NCBI RefSeq assembly: GCF_019649055.1
Contig: NW_026570227.1
Span: forward strand, 2,108,001-2,172,000
Direction: 5' to 3'
DNA length: 64,000 nt
Origin: Paramacrobiotus metropolitanus
Taxonomy: Eukaryota > Tardigrada > Eutardigrada > Parachela > Macrobiotidae
Under the pieces are notes generated by a model that worked only from the letters and a program-made list of their open reading frames with translations, was not told the origin of the DNA and made no database searches. Made by a program: the position numbers and the translations under genes. Of the stretch, positions 33,293 through 42,223 are shown in pieces (the first letter of the stretch is position 1; every line of letters starts with the position of its first letter).

Positions 33293-34374
33293 AGAGGCAA
33301 AGAGAGGAACTTCAGCTGCGAACTAAACGCCTTGAGGACGAGAATAAAGTCCTCCAGATGTCAAACAAACATAAGGATGAACAACTCGTTCAACATGGAG
33401 TCAAGGCAGCAACAGTGGAGTCTCCCCCGCCCAGTTACAGTAAAGCACATGAAACGGGCACGGGTAAAAGCTTCCACTTCGAGATGCCACTGCGAACCGG
33501 TACGGGCACCGGAAGTGTCAAAAACGAAAAGGATAGTGAAAAGGTCAAAGATGACAAAGAGCCACCATCAGGAGGCTATCCGCACATGAGTCACGGCGAT
33601 CCCTCCCAATTTCCCCCGCATATTGAAACGAATGTGTATATTGACGAAAGGCTCAGGGACAGACCCCCCAGTCGACAAGAACGCCCTCGGAAGTCCCGTT
33701 ACGGAAAGGCGAAACGAAACCAAAATGATGATGAAAATAGCGAAGAAGAGGATGACCTGACAGCAGAATCGACAGCGGCGCAATTGACAAAAGCGCTCAA
33801 CTCGATGGCTCGGAAAACGACGTTAGTGACCTTTGACGGAAGTCGCGATGCAGTCAATGGCTGGACACAACTGGTCCGAGACACTCAGCGAACTTATCAA
33901 CTTACGGACGACCAGGTCCTGATCGAAATAGCTAGCGCGGTGAAAGGACCAGCAAAAACTTGGTTCGAAGGCGAGAGGGAAATCGCACTCCAGGAAGAGA
34001 TGGAGTATACGATAACAGAATGGATGAACAAATTCAAAGACGAATACGGTGACCGTGATGAAGAAGTCCTCGGCTTACGAGAAGCCATGGCAAGGAAATT
34101 TGACCTTGGAAAGGAATCTCTTGATCAGTTTTATCAAGCGATCATGAAATACAAGGCGAAAAGGATTATTACTGAGAAGCAAGCAGTCGGCTTCCTTATC
34201 GAAGGATGCAGAGCGGACAGTGACCTTTATAAGGCACTGCGCACACAGCAGTGTAGAACGCCAAACCGAAATCAAAGATTTCTTCCGACATTGGTCAGCT
34301 GGAGAAGAAAAGTACAAAGCACCGAAAGGTCAACGCAACCAGGACTATGTCACAATTCGCACAGGACAAGTTGA
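33202..34374 (+). CDS. gag: gag, capsid-like segment
   Basis: Starts with the tail of the coiled coil, then a Pro/Gly/Lys linker (33420-33720). From about 33760 to 34250 follows a retrotransposon Gag core: LVTFDGSRDAVNGWTQLVRD, VKGPAKTWFEGE, WMNKFKDEYGD, and FLIEGCRADSDLYKAL, in the order found in Ty3 capsid-like proteins. The frame breaks near 34250 and continues in 34220-35335. In the virus-like particle this would form the shell. Confidence 0.8.
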   Translation: MEQDNEKVTQQETFKLHEHLRKVDLENSDLKRQREELQLRTKRLEDENKVLQMSNKHKDEQLVQHGVKAATVESPPPSYSKAHETGTGKSFHFEMPLRTGTGTGSVKNEKDSEKVKDDKEPPSGGYPHMSHGDPSQFPPHIETNVYIDERLRDRPPSRQERPRKSRYGKAKRNQNDDENSEEEDDLTAESTAAQLTKALNSMARKTTLVTFDGSRDAVNGWTQLVRDTQRTYQLTDDQVLIEIASAVKGPAKTWFEGEREIALQEEMEYTITEWMNKFKDEYGDRDEEVLGLREAMARKFDLGKESLDQFYQAIMKYKAKRIITEKQAVGFLIEGCRADSDLYKALRTQQCRTPNRNQRFLPTLVSWRRKVQSTERSTQPGLCHNSHRTS

Positions 34375-35335
34375 GAATGTGCCACAACAAAGGATTGCGG
34401 CAGCACCGGTTCAACAGGCGGTTGAATACCGCAGAGAAGCCCCGGTGCAAGAGGTCACAAAGGAGGTGACCTTTATCGATAGCCAGACGGGACAGCCACT
34501 TACATACGCAATGGTAGCTGCGATACAGGCGGCGGCTCAAGTGAGACCGGTACCTCAGAATGTGGCTCCACCGGCACCACAGAATGTGGCCCCTATGAAT
34601 GCAGGATTACCACAACAAGGAGTGGGCAATGGAAATTTCGGTGGAAACGGATATGGTAATGGAAATTGGAATGGAGGTCAAGGGAACTTCCAGAATCAAG
34701 GTCAAGGTCAAGGCAACTTCCAGCCAAATAGGGGAAACCAGAATAACTTCCAGCAGAATCAGGGGTCACGAACGGAATTCAAGTTTCAAATGATTGATGG
34801 ATGGGTTGCAAACGGTGTACAGATGTGCCAATACTGTATGTATGGCAATCATCAGACCCAGGGATGCAAGTTCGCGAATACGCCGCCGGATCAGAACCCG
34901 AACTTGTTCGCTTTCAGAGAGTGGCAACGGCTGCGCAATTCGGGCGGCTGGCGACAGGCGGTGGCAAATGGATATGACCTGATCGCTCAATGGTATCAGG
35001 CCAAAGCGAACTTTCAGCAAGGAAACGGAAATTATGGAAACGGAAATGGTGGCCAAGGCGGTGGCAACCGTGGCGGCTTCCGCGGCGGCTTTAGAGGGAG
35101 AAACAGAGGCTTTGGCCGCGGAAATTGGAATGGCGGCAACCGAAACGGCGGAAATGGAGGCGGCCAAGGAAACTACCAACAGGGTGGTGGCCAAAATAAT
35201 GGTGGTGGCCAGAATAACGGAGGCGGGCAAAATTATGTCCCGGTAAATAACGGCGGACAAGGAAACGTGCAAGGAAACGTGCAGGGCGCGCAACAAAGTG
35301 GTGCGCCGGTTCAGGGAAACGGGCAAGATCAGTAG
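34220..35335 (+). CDS. gag: gag, nucleocapsid segment with zinc knuckle and Gly-rich tail
   Basis: After the capsid end it has a Gln/Pro/Ala linker, then one CCHC zinc knuckle (CQYCMYGNHQTQGC, spacing C-x2-C-x4-H-x4-C) near 34825-34866. A Gly/Asn/Gln-rich tail with RGG-type repeats (GGFRGGFRGRNRGFGRG) ends at TAG 35333-35335. Zinc knuckle plus RGG tail indicates RNA binding. Asn/Gln/Gly tails of this kind are prone to condensation. The pol frame begins about 85 bases downstream in another frame. Confidence 0.85.
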   Translation: MTFIRHCAHSSVERQTEIKDFFRHWSAGEEKYKAPKGQRNQDYVTIRTGQVENVPQQRIAAAPVQQAVEYRREAPVQEVTKEVTFIDSQTGQPLTYAMVAAIQAAAQVRPVPQNVAPPAPQNVAPMNAGLPQQGVGNGNFGGNGYGNGNWNGGQGNFQNQGQGQGNFQPNRGNQNNFQQNQGSRTEFKFQMIDGWVANGVQMCQYCMYGNHQTQGCKFANTPPDQNPNLFAFREWQRLRNSGGWRQAVANGYDLIAQWYQAKANFQQGNGNYGNGNGGQGGGNRGGFRGGFRGRNRGFGRGNWNGGNRNGGNGGGQGNYQQGGGQNNGGGQNNGGGQNYVPVNNGGQGNVQGNVQGAQQSGAPVQGNGQDQ

Positions 35336-35420
35336 GCACCGGTGAGCCTACTGATCGCCCCGACCCTAAACCACCGGATAAAAGGGAACGGAAAGGTCAC
35401 CACTGCAGAATGGTACTGCA

Positions 35421-38400
35421 GTGAATGTGACCACTGCAACGGCTATAAGGATGCCGTTGGCGAAGAAAGAAAGTGGACCGGCTATATGGATGCCGCAACC
35501 ACAGCAAACGGCTATATGGATGCCGCCACAGCAAAGCGAAACGGCTAAATGGATGTCGTCATTGCAAAAGGAAATTGAAACGGCTATAAGGATGCAGCAA
35601 AAAGAACTGGTTATCGGGAAACCAGTACAAGTGGATAAAAGGTCACCGCAGAATGGTACTGCGAGTGGAAACGCGCAACGGGACCAAAGGTCACCGCAGA
35701 ATGGTACTGCGAGTGGAAATTGTCGTGACGGTAGCGCGACACTGCGAACAGCGCAGCAAAATGAAAGGTCACCGCACTGCAGCGAAGAAGTGCTGGCGCA
35801 ACGACGCGCACAACGGAATGCAAAGATTAAACAGGCGTTGCTGAACCAGAAGAAACCGCAGAACGATACTGCGCAAGAGGTAAATGAGCAACATGCAAAA
35901 TTCCGGAAATACTTGGCAGAGAACGATAAGGCGAATGAGCCAAGTTGCGATTGTTACGGGGAACCAAAACTAAAGTTTTGGAATTGTTCCGAGGACGAGG
36001 AAGAGAAACTGATAAGGCAAAAATGGATGGAACAGAATATCGCTGTTACCAGTAAAGATGAAAAGTCACCTTCCGTAGGAAAAGTCCAAGTGAAAAGTAA
36101 AGGAGCAAGTGCGAACGCTAAAGGTCACGGCGACAGCGTCGTGTTAAAAGGTCAAGAAACAGACTTGACACTGCGAACAGCGCAGCAAAAGAATAGCGAA
36201 CAGGCACAACAAAACTCCGACGACTCACTTGTGGATGCAGTAACGCTGCAACGGAAGGAAATATGGCAAAAAGTGGCCTACAGACCGAATGGGAATCACG
36301 GGATGTGGATACCCGTGACACCGAAAGCGAAACAAAAAAGTGGAATGTCACAAGAAGATTACTGGGACATGCGAGAACTGCGAACGCAACATGAAAGAAA
36401 ACGACTGGAAGAATTGGTTACCGGGAAAGAAGCTAAAAGGTCACCGAACCTTGCTCCAGTATTCAACGCAACTGAATACAAGAATGCACAAGCTGACCTG
36501 AATAACCCGCGAAACGCACCACCGAAAGATAAACCGTCGAATTACGGAGAAAAAGTTCCCATACAAAAGCTGTCTAGCGGCGGATTTGTCATAAAGCGCA
36601 ATGAAAGGTCACAGGACTTAGCGCGAAATGAACAGAAAGGAGGGTCAAATGAGATGGCGCAAACACAACAGAGTAGTGCAGTTGAAAGGTCACGGGACTT
36701 CTCACAAGCGCTACAAAAGGATGCCAATGACAAGTCACCAGCCCGAACAGACGGGATGTCTTCGCAAATCGACCCGACAAAAACGAACAATGAAGTGTCT
36801 GCAAAAGTGATTGAATGGATGACCGAAAAGGGATATGATATGGTAACATATGAAAGGTCACCAAATGAGATGAAAGACAGCGAAGCAGACGACTTGAAGC
36901 AAGCTGACCAAATAACAAGTGAAGTCATTGAGAAGCTGCGGGATAAACGAAATGAAAACCGCAAAGAGGAACTGATCCACGAGACGATAAATGAAGTGAC
37001 TAAAGGTCACGGGGAAAGCACAAAAGCAAATCCGCAAGTGCAGAACGTTGAAAAGGTCACCAGTGGTAAAATGGCTGCAGAGAAGCAAGCAGATAAGAAG
37101 AAGCCGCAAAAATTCTACGACGTTCGAATTAACGTCCCACACAGGATTGACAAGCTAAGCGAAATACTGAAAGGTCACAGTACTTCAGCGAAAGGGCAAG
37201 CGCTCCCCGATATGGATCCGGGACCAGTATCGTTAATTCCTGTGAAATGTAAGATACACACATTGAAGATTCAAAACGGAAAATTGCCCAAAAGAATTGA
37301 AGCGTACACTCACGAAGTGAAAGTGGGAGATATAAAGGTCAACGCAATGCTGGACACCGGCGCTGAGACGTCGCTGATCAGCAAACCGTTTTGTGAGACA
37401 AATGGACTTCATATGCTCCCATTGCCACCAGACAGACTGGTGAAGATTAACGGAATCAGCGGAACGTCAGGATTCCTGGTGACGCATTACTGCTTAGCAC
37501 CAGTGACCTTAAGAAAAAAGACTAGTGAACACTCCTTCTACGTCCGACCGAAATGTGATGACGTACAGGTGTTACTTGGATTTGACTTCTTAGAAAAGAA
37601 ATTTGTACTGATGGATAATGAAGGGGAAGAAGAAAAAGAAGATGACCCCAAACCAGTCGCCAAAGTTCAAGTCGGAAAGGTCACCGAACTTGTAAAACAG
37701 ACGGGGAATGCTCAGACTGATAATAAGGTGCTAATCCCAGTACCAGAGGCACCGGGAAAGGAGCAGAAAAAGGTGGCGCAAAAAGAATTGTCGACATTTG
37801 AGCAGTTGAAACTGATCCAACAGGAGATCGAAAATACATTAAGCCGGACACTGCTGACACAAAAGGGAAGAGAAAAGGTCATCCCAGTACCAGAGGCACC
37901 GGGAATGACGAGAGTGCAGCAAAACGAGATTAGCCAACGGACAATCCCGGTACCAGAGGCACCGGAGAAGAAAAGTGAAAGTGGAAATGTCAAAAAAGTG
38001 AACGAGAGAAAAAAAGAACCGCTTGCGCCAGATACGGATGAGGCGATCATATTTCTCCCGGACGGGAGAAGTATGATCGCAGATAACGGTGAGCAAGGAG
38101 CCACAGAAAAAGAATATGTCGAAAAAGTTATCCCAGTACCAGAGGCACTGGGAAAGGAAAACGAAAGGTCACCAGCGACAAGAGTTGTGAACTTGAAACC
38201 AGAGCGCGCTTCGAACCTTTTCGAACCTCGATCTGCTATTGAAAATGACGAAAGGTCACCAGCACTCGAAGAGATAGCTGCCACACACAAAGGGGCGGCG
38301 GTCGCAGCAAAACAATCGCTCGTGCCTGGCATGGAGTGGGCAAAGCCTATCCCAGTACCAGAGGCACTGGGAATAAAGACGGCCAAAGTGGATAAAAAGA

Positions 38401-38924
38401 GTGAAAGCTTACGGATATTGAAACGAATAGCTGAAGAAGAACAGATGTTCGCGAGCGAAATCCGCAATAAAGCGCTTGAGCAGTTGAAAGGTCACCAACT
38501 GAATAATGGAACGGAGATTATTGAAATATCCTCCGACGAAGCGATCGTAACGGAAATCGAACGTGAGCAGAAAACCACAACACAGGAGAAGGAGGTCGCC
38601 AACCCGCAGACGAATCGAAGGATATTAACTCCAGAAGAACGAATGGGGAGTTGCGGACATGGTTACTATGAGGATCCGTGTAGAGTGCAACCACAATGGG
38701 AATGCACCGAATGTTGTCAAGACGCCTCCCAAGATGACCTTTCAGAATGGCCGAGATGTAACGCTGCATTAGCAGATCTTAAAGGTCAAGATCAAAAGAA
38801 AACGAAAAGTATCATGAGGACCAACGAAATGTGGAAGCCACACATTGAGCGGTATCATTGGAACAGATATCGGACCTGGTTGTCATGTGTAAAAAACTTT
38901 ATTACGGGAGAGGGAAATGGCTAA
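35421..38924 (+). CDS. pol: pol segment 1: repetitive N-terminal region and aspartic protease
   Basis: 1167 codons. The first 620 or so are low-complexity and charged, studded with ERSP, KGH and KVT tripeptides, all encoded by the octamer AAAGGTCA in its three frames. At about 37310-37620 lies a retropepsin-like protease: MLDTGAETSLIS active site, and LLGFDFLE near its end. After it come five copies of IPVPEA(P/L)G (about 37735-38370) and then LFEPRS. The function of the N-terminal part is unknown. It opens in a different frame from gag. The frame is lost near 38900 and resumes in 38858-39502. Confidence 0.8.
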   Translation: MNVTTATAIRMPLAKKESGPAIWMPQPQQTAIWMPPQQSETAKWMSSLQKEIETAIRMQQKELVIGKPVQVDKRSPQNGTASGNAQRDQRSPQNGTASGNCRDGSATLRTAQQNERSPHCSEEVLAQRRAQRNAKIKQALLNQKKPQNDTAQEVNEQHAKFRKYLAENDKANEPSCDCYGEPKLKFWNCSEDEEEKLIRQKWMEQNIAVTSKDEKSPSVGKVQVKSKGASANAKGHGDSVVLKGQETDLTLRTAQQKNSEQAQQNSDDSLVDAVTLQRKEIWQKVAYRPNGNHGMWIPVTPKAKQKSGMSQEDYWDMRELRTQHERKRLEELVTGKEAKRSPNLAPVFNATEYKNAQADLNNPRNAPPKDKPSNYGEKVPIQKLSSGGFVIKRNERSQDLARNEQKGGSNEMAQTQQSSAVERSRDFSQALQKDANDKSPARTDGMSSQIDPTKTNNEVSAKVIEWMTEKGYDMVTYERSPNEMKDSEADDLKQADQITSEVIEKLRDKRNENRKEELIHETINEVTKGHGESTKANPQVQNVEKVTSGKMAAEKQADKKKPQKFYDVRINVPHRIDKLSEILKGHSTSAKGQALPDMDPGPVSLIPVKCKIHTLKIQNGKLPKRIEAYTHEVKVGDIKVNAMLDTGAETSLISKPFCETNGLHMLPLPPDRLVKINGISGTSGFLVTHYCLAPVTLRKKTSEHSFYVRPKCDDVQVLLGFDFLEKKFVLMDNEGEEEKEDDPKPVAKVQVGKVTELVKQTGNAQTDNKVLIPVPEAPGKEQKKVAQKELSTFEQLKLIQQEIENTLSRTLLTQKGREKVIPVPEAPGMTRVQQNEISQRTIPVPEAPEKKSESGNVKKVNERKKEPLAPDTDEAIIFLPDGRSMIADNGEQGATEKEYVEKVIPVPEALGKENERSPATRVVNLKPERASNLFEPRSAIENDERSPALEEIAATHKGAAVAAKQSLVPGMEWAKPIPVPEALGIKTAKVDKKSESLRILKRIAEEEQMFASEIRNKALEQLKGHQLNNGTEIIEISSDEAIVTEIEREQKTTTQEKEVANPQTNRRILTPEERMGSCGHGYYEDPCRVQPQWECTECCQDASQDDLSEWPRCNAALADLKGQDQKKTKSIMRTNEMWKPHIERYHWNRYRTWLSCVKNFITGEGNG

Positions 38925-39502
38925 ACCATTGGCAGCAACGTGCGGATAACGGAATCCAAGATCCCTTTGATCCGGTAAAAACGGAACGGAAACTCGAAAG
39001 AGAGATAGACGTAATGAATGAAGAAGTACAGCTATGGGAAGAAGCGAGAATAGAACTGTTCTGGGACTTTCGCATAAACCATATGTACAAAGGTCAAGGG
39101 AGAACAGTCATATTCCCAACAGGACTTGGTACACCGGTATTTGAATCGGTGGTGGTATTCTGTAAAGCACTCAAAGATGATAACTGGCAGATATTCGACA
39201 AATACTGGAGGAAATTCGAAACGGAGATTCCAATATTCGACGCAAAGGAGATGCGCGAATTGCAAGTAACCCGGAAAAGAAGGTTACCGGGATTGATGGA
39301 GAAGAAAAAGGTGACCTTTGCACCAGATCCAGATGGAGTCGACTACCCAGAACGAGGTGGTGATACGTGGTACATGTACGAAACGATTCCGAGTGATGAC
39401 TGGGTCACCGAAGAACTCATGGCAATTGCGTTTTTGTTGGTCCCAAACGGCCTAAAGGTTACGAGACGGTCCAACAGGATGAAATTGATAAAGAGACTAT
39501 GA
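38858..39502 (+). CDS. pol: pol segment 2: protease-RT linker
   Basis: About 200 codons rich in Trp and charged residues (ELFWDFRINHMYKGQG, WQIFDKYWRKFETEIP). No family recognised. It overlaps the ends of both neighbouring frames. At its 3' end the stop TGA overlaps an ATG (39499). I read this as part of one continuous pol interrupted by indels, not as an independent gene, because it is flanked by pol on both sides. Confidence 0.55.
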   Translation: MEQISDLVVMCKKLYYGRGKWLNHWQQRADNGIQDPFDPVKTERKLEREIDVMNEEVQLWEEARIELFWDFRINHMYKGQGRTVIFPTGLGTPVFESVVVFCKALKDDNWQIFDKYWRKFETEIPIFDAKEMRELQVTRKRRLPGLMEKKKVTFAPDPDGVDYPERGGDTWYMYETIPSDDWVTEELMAIAFLLVPNGLKVTRRSNRMKLIKRL

Positions 39503-41925
39503 AAGAAGCGGAGAAGGAAGAAACAGCTAAAGAGACAGCTGAAGGAGAATCGAACGAGACGGAAGAAAGTTCAAAGTCGGCTTTCGACATCGCACGGATG
39601 TTAACAGATAGAGGTGAAATGTGGAAGAAGTTCAAAGAGGAAGTCGAAAGGATATCGAATGAACAACAAGACCCAGTAACTGAGGCAAAAAACGGGGAAA
39701 GGTCACTCGATAACGGTGAGGGATGTCCGCCGGTCGGGTTGACCGAAAAACCAGTAATGAGCCCCGAAGAAATTGATGAGTTGGAAAAGTCAAAATCGGA
39801 AGAAGAAAGGTCAAACTCCGATCAATCAGAAAGGTCACCAACGAGAATTCGGGTAGCAAGGAGTCACCCAAGAGTCGCTGCACGAAATGGGCGAAAGGCA
39901 AAAGAAGGGGACAAACCCCTGCTCAAAAATTCAAAAGTGAAAAAACTTAGCGATTCGCGGGAAAACGAAAGTGACCTTTTATCAGAAGATGAAGGAGTTG
40001 ATGAGCGCCCACTCGAAAAGGCTGATAAAGGTCAAGCTACTGTACAGGAATATGAGAGTAGTAACTCGGACTCCGAGTGGACGAGTTCAAGTGATAACTC
40101 AACGACTTCGGAAGATTCAGGCGTAAGTGACCTTTCAGAACAAGAGGACTTAATGGATCTGGATGAAGATGACGAAGTGGACGAAGAAAAAGAAAAAGAA
40201 ATTAAAGTCAGAAGATTGAAAGTGGAAAAGGCTAGAATGTCGAAAGATGTGATTAAGGTCTACAGTGACCAAAGAATTAAATTGAAACCGTCAAACTGCA
40301 CACGGGTAAAGGTCAAGATGGGAAAATATGCACCGGCTCAGAACAAGTTGATGTTTACACCGGTCCCGCAAATTGAAACCGATGTGCAACCGTTGGCAGG
40401 AGTGACGGACCACAGAGGAAAATACTTCGAAATCGTCATCGCGAATCACAGTAGCAAATATCAAATCGTGAAGAAAAATCAACTTCTTGGCTACGTGGAG
40501 CCGTATGAACATATGGAAAACGTAAAGGTTAACGCTGGGACAGTAAAGAACGTACTCGAAGACCCAGAGGTGGACGATACGACGAAAGCGGAACTGACAA
40601 AGATAATTGGAAACTTGAAATTAGGACCCGACCTAACTGAGGAACAAAAGAATGACGTGTATAACGCGTTCTGGGAATTCTGGAAGGTCTTACCCACATC
40701 AAAGAAACCATATGGAGATGTGAAAGGGGTCACTCACGTAATCGATACGGGAGATGCGAAACCAGTCAAATGTAACCCGGCCAGAACGAGTTGGACAGGC
40801 CGCGAGTTTATAACGAAGCATATTAAAGAAATGTTGGCACAAGATGTAATCGAGCGGTCGGACGCCGAGTGGAGTTTCCCAGTCGTACTGGCAGTAAAGA
40901 AAAACGGCGACGGGACAATGGGAACAAGATTTTGTGTCAACTACATTATGCTGAATAAGTTGACGAGGAAGAATAACTACCCGTTACCGAATCCGGACGA
41001 GTTGCTTGATGCGTGTGCAGGCAACAAATACTATGGAAAAATGGACTTGCAAAGTGGATTCTGGCAGATCCCAATGGATCCAGCGTCAATCAATAAGACG
41101 ACCTTTGTAACGCAAGATGGAATGTACCGGTTTAAAAGAATGCCATTTGGAGTCTGCAATGGACCAGCAACATTCCAATTGTGCATGGATAAAGTACTGT
41201 CGAAAGCGAAAAGAAAGGGTTGTGTTTTCGGGTACATAGATGACGTTATTTTCGCCGGAAAAACGTGGGCGATTTTCATGCAAAATTTGAGAAACGTCTT
41301 AATGAGTTTAGTCGAAGCGGGATTCACGATAAAGCCGACTAAATGCGAATTTGGAATGAGACAAATGGGTTTCTTGGGACATATCCTTAGTGAAGATGGA
41401 ATCCGAATGGATCCGGAAAAGGTCACCGCAGTCTCAGAATTTAAACGACCTCAAACAGAAAGGCAGCTAAGGTCATTCCTCGGACTGGCGAATTATTATC
41501 GCAAGTTCATTATGGGATATGCACAGAAGACTTGTCATTTGTATGAGCTGTTGAGACAAGACAAACAAGTAAAGAAAGACTGGACGAAAGTGCACGAAGA
41601 CGAATTCAACAGTTTGAAACAACTGTTGTGTGAAGGTCCAGTATTGGCGAAGTTTGACCCCGCAAAACCGACCGTTATTGAATGCGACGCAAGTAAAGAA
41701 GGAATTGGAGCAGTGTTGTCACAGGATGGACATCCGATTGCGTACGCGAGTCGTGTTCTACATGGTGCTGAAAGGAATTACGGTGTGACGGAATGGGAAT
41801 GTCTGGCAGTGGTCTTTGCTGTCAGAAAATTCAAGCCATTTATCGACTATGCGGAATTCACCGTAAGAACGGATCACCAGGCGCTGACCAACTTACTAAG
41901 GTCAGAGACGAATAAAGTGGAATGA
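39499..41925 (+). CDS. pol: pol segment 3: reverse transcriptase and most of RNase H
   Basis: 808 codons. A Ser/Glu/Asp-rich acidic region (39500-40250) precedes a Ty3-type RT: RFCVNYIMLNKLT, KMDLQSGFWQIPM, FKRMPFGVCNGPATFQ, the catalytic YIDD at 41233-41244, FLGHILSEDGI and FLGLANYYRKFI. RNase H follows with IECDASKEGIGAVLSQDG, YGVTEWECLAVVFAV and RTDHQALTNLL. The RNase H domain is cut by a frame break at the 3' end (stop at 41923-41925), continuing in 41922-42176. Catalytic aspartates are intact. Confidence 0.95.
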   Translation: MKEAEKEETAKETAEGESNETEESSKSAFDIARMLTDRGEMWKKFKEEVERISNEQQDPVTEAKNGERSLDNGEGCPPVGLTEKPVMSPEEIDELEKSKSEEERSNSDQSERSPTRIRVARSHPRVAARNGRKAKEGDKPLLKNSKVKKLSDSRENESDLLSEDEGVDERPLEKADKGQATVQEYESSNSDSEWTSSSDNSTTSEDSGVSDLSEQEDLMDLDEDDEVDEEKEKEIKVRRLKVEKARMSKDVIKVYSDQRIKLKPSNCTRVKVKMGKYAPAQNKLMFTPVPQIETDVQPLAGVTDHRGKYFEIVIANHSSKYQIVKKNQLLGYVEPYEHMENVKVNAGTVKNVLEDPEVDDTTKAELTKIIGNLKLGPDLTEEQKNDVYNAFWEFWKVLPTSKKPYGDVKGVTHVIDTGDAKPVKCNPARTSWTGREFITKHIKEMLAQDVIERSDAEWSFPVVLAVKKNGDGTMGTRFCVNYIMLNKLTRKNNYPLPNPDELLDACAGNKYYGKMDLQSGFWQIPMDPASINKTTFVTQDGMYRFKRMPFGVCNGPATFQLCMDKVLSKAKRKGCVFGYIDDVIFAGKTWAIFMQNLRNVLMSLVEAGFTIKPTKCEFGMRQMGFLGHILSEDGIRMDPEKVTAVSEFKRPQTERQLRSFLGLANYYRKFIMGYAQKTCHLYELLRQDKQVKKDWTKVHEDEFNSLKQLLCEGPVLAKFDPAKPTVIECDASKEGIGAVLSQDGHPIAYASRVLHGAERNYGVTEWECLAVVFAVRKFKPFIDYAEFTVRTDHQALTNLLRSETNKVE

Positions 41926-42176
41926 ACCCGCGTTTGACAAGATGGGCAATGGCACTGCAGGGTCACCAATTCAAAATCGAATATAAACCGGGAAAGTACT
42001 GCGATAATGCGGACGCCTTATCAAGAGCGCCAATTGAAGGCCCAACGTGCCATGAAGAAGAATTCGATGAAATTCCGAATTTTGAAGATTACAAGAAAGA
42101 ATTCGACACGAAAGAACCAGCAATCGAAATTGGACAGCTGTTCTTACAGATGGTGGAACAGAGAGAAAACGTTTAA
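41922..42176 (+). CDS. pol: pol segment 4: end of RNase H / tether
   Basis: 84 codons continuing the RNase H end: LTRWAMALQGHQFKIEYKPG and NADALSRAP are the conserved closing motifs of Ty3 RNase H. The ATG at its start overlaps the previous stop, but the domain is split mid-motif, so this is a frame break and not a separate gene. It ends in a T-rich run near 42172 where the frame changes again. Confidence 0.85.
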   Translation: MNPRLTRWAMALQGHQFKIEYKPGKYCDNADALSRAPIEGPTCHEEEFDEIPNFEDYKKEFDTKEPAIEIGQLFLQMVEQRENV

Positions 42177-42223
42177 AGGTCACTTTAGCTACGGCGAATG
42201 AGTCGGCTGAAAATGAAGCAAAA

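Noticed and set aside
39490-41930. ATGA stop/start overlaps at 39499 and 41922 as coupled re-initiation
   Set aside because: The second overlap cuts an RNase H motif in the middle and other breaks lack the overlap, so indels explain them better than a designed coupling.
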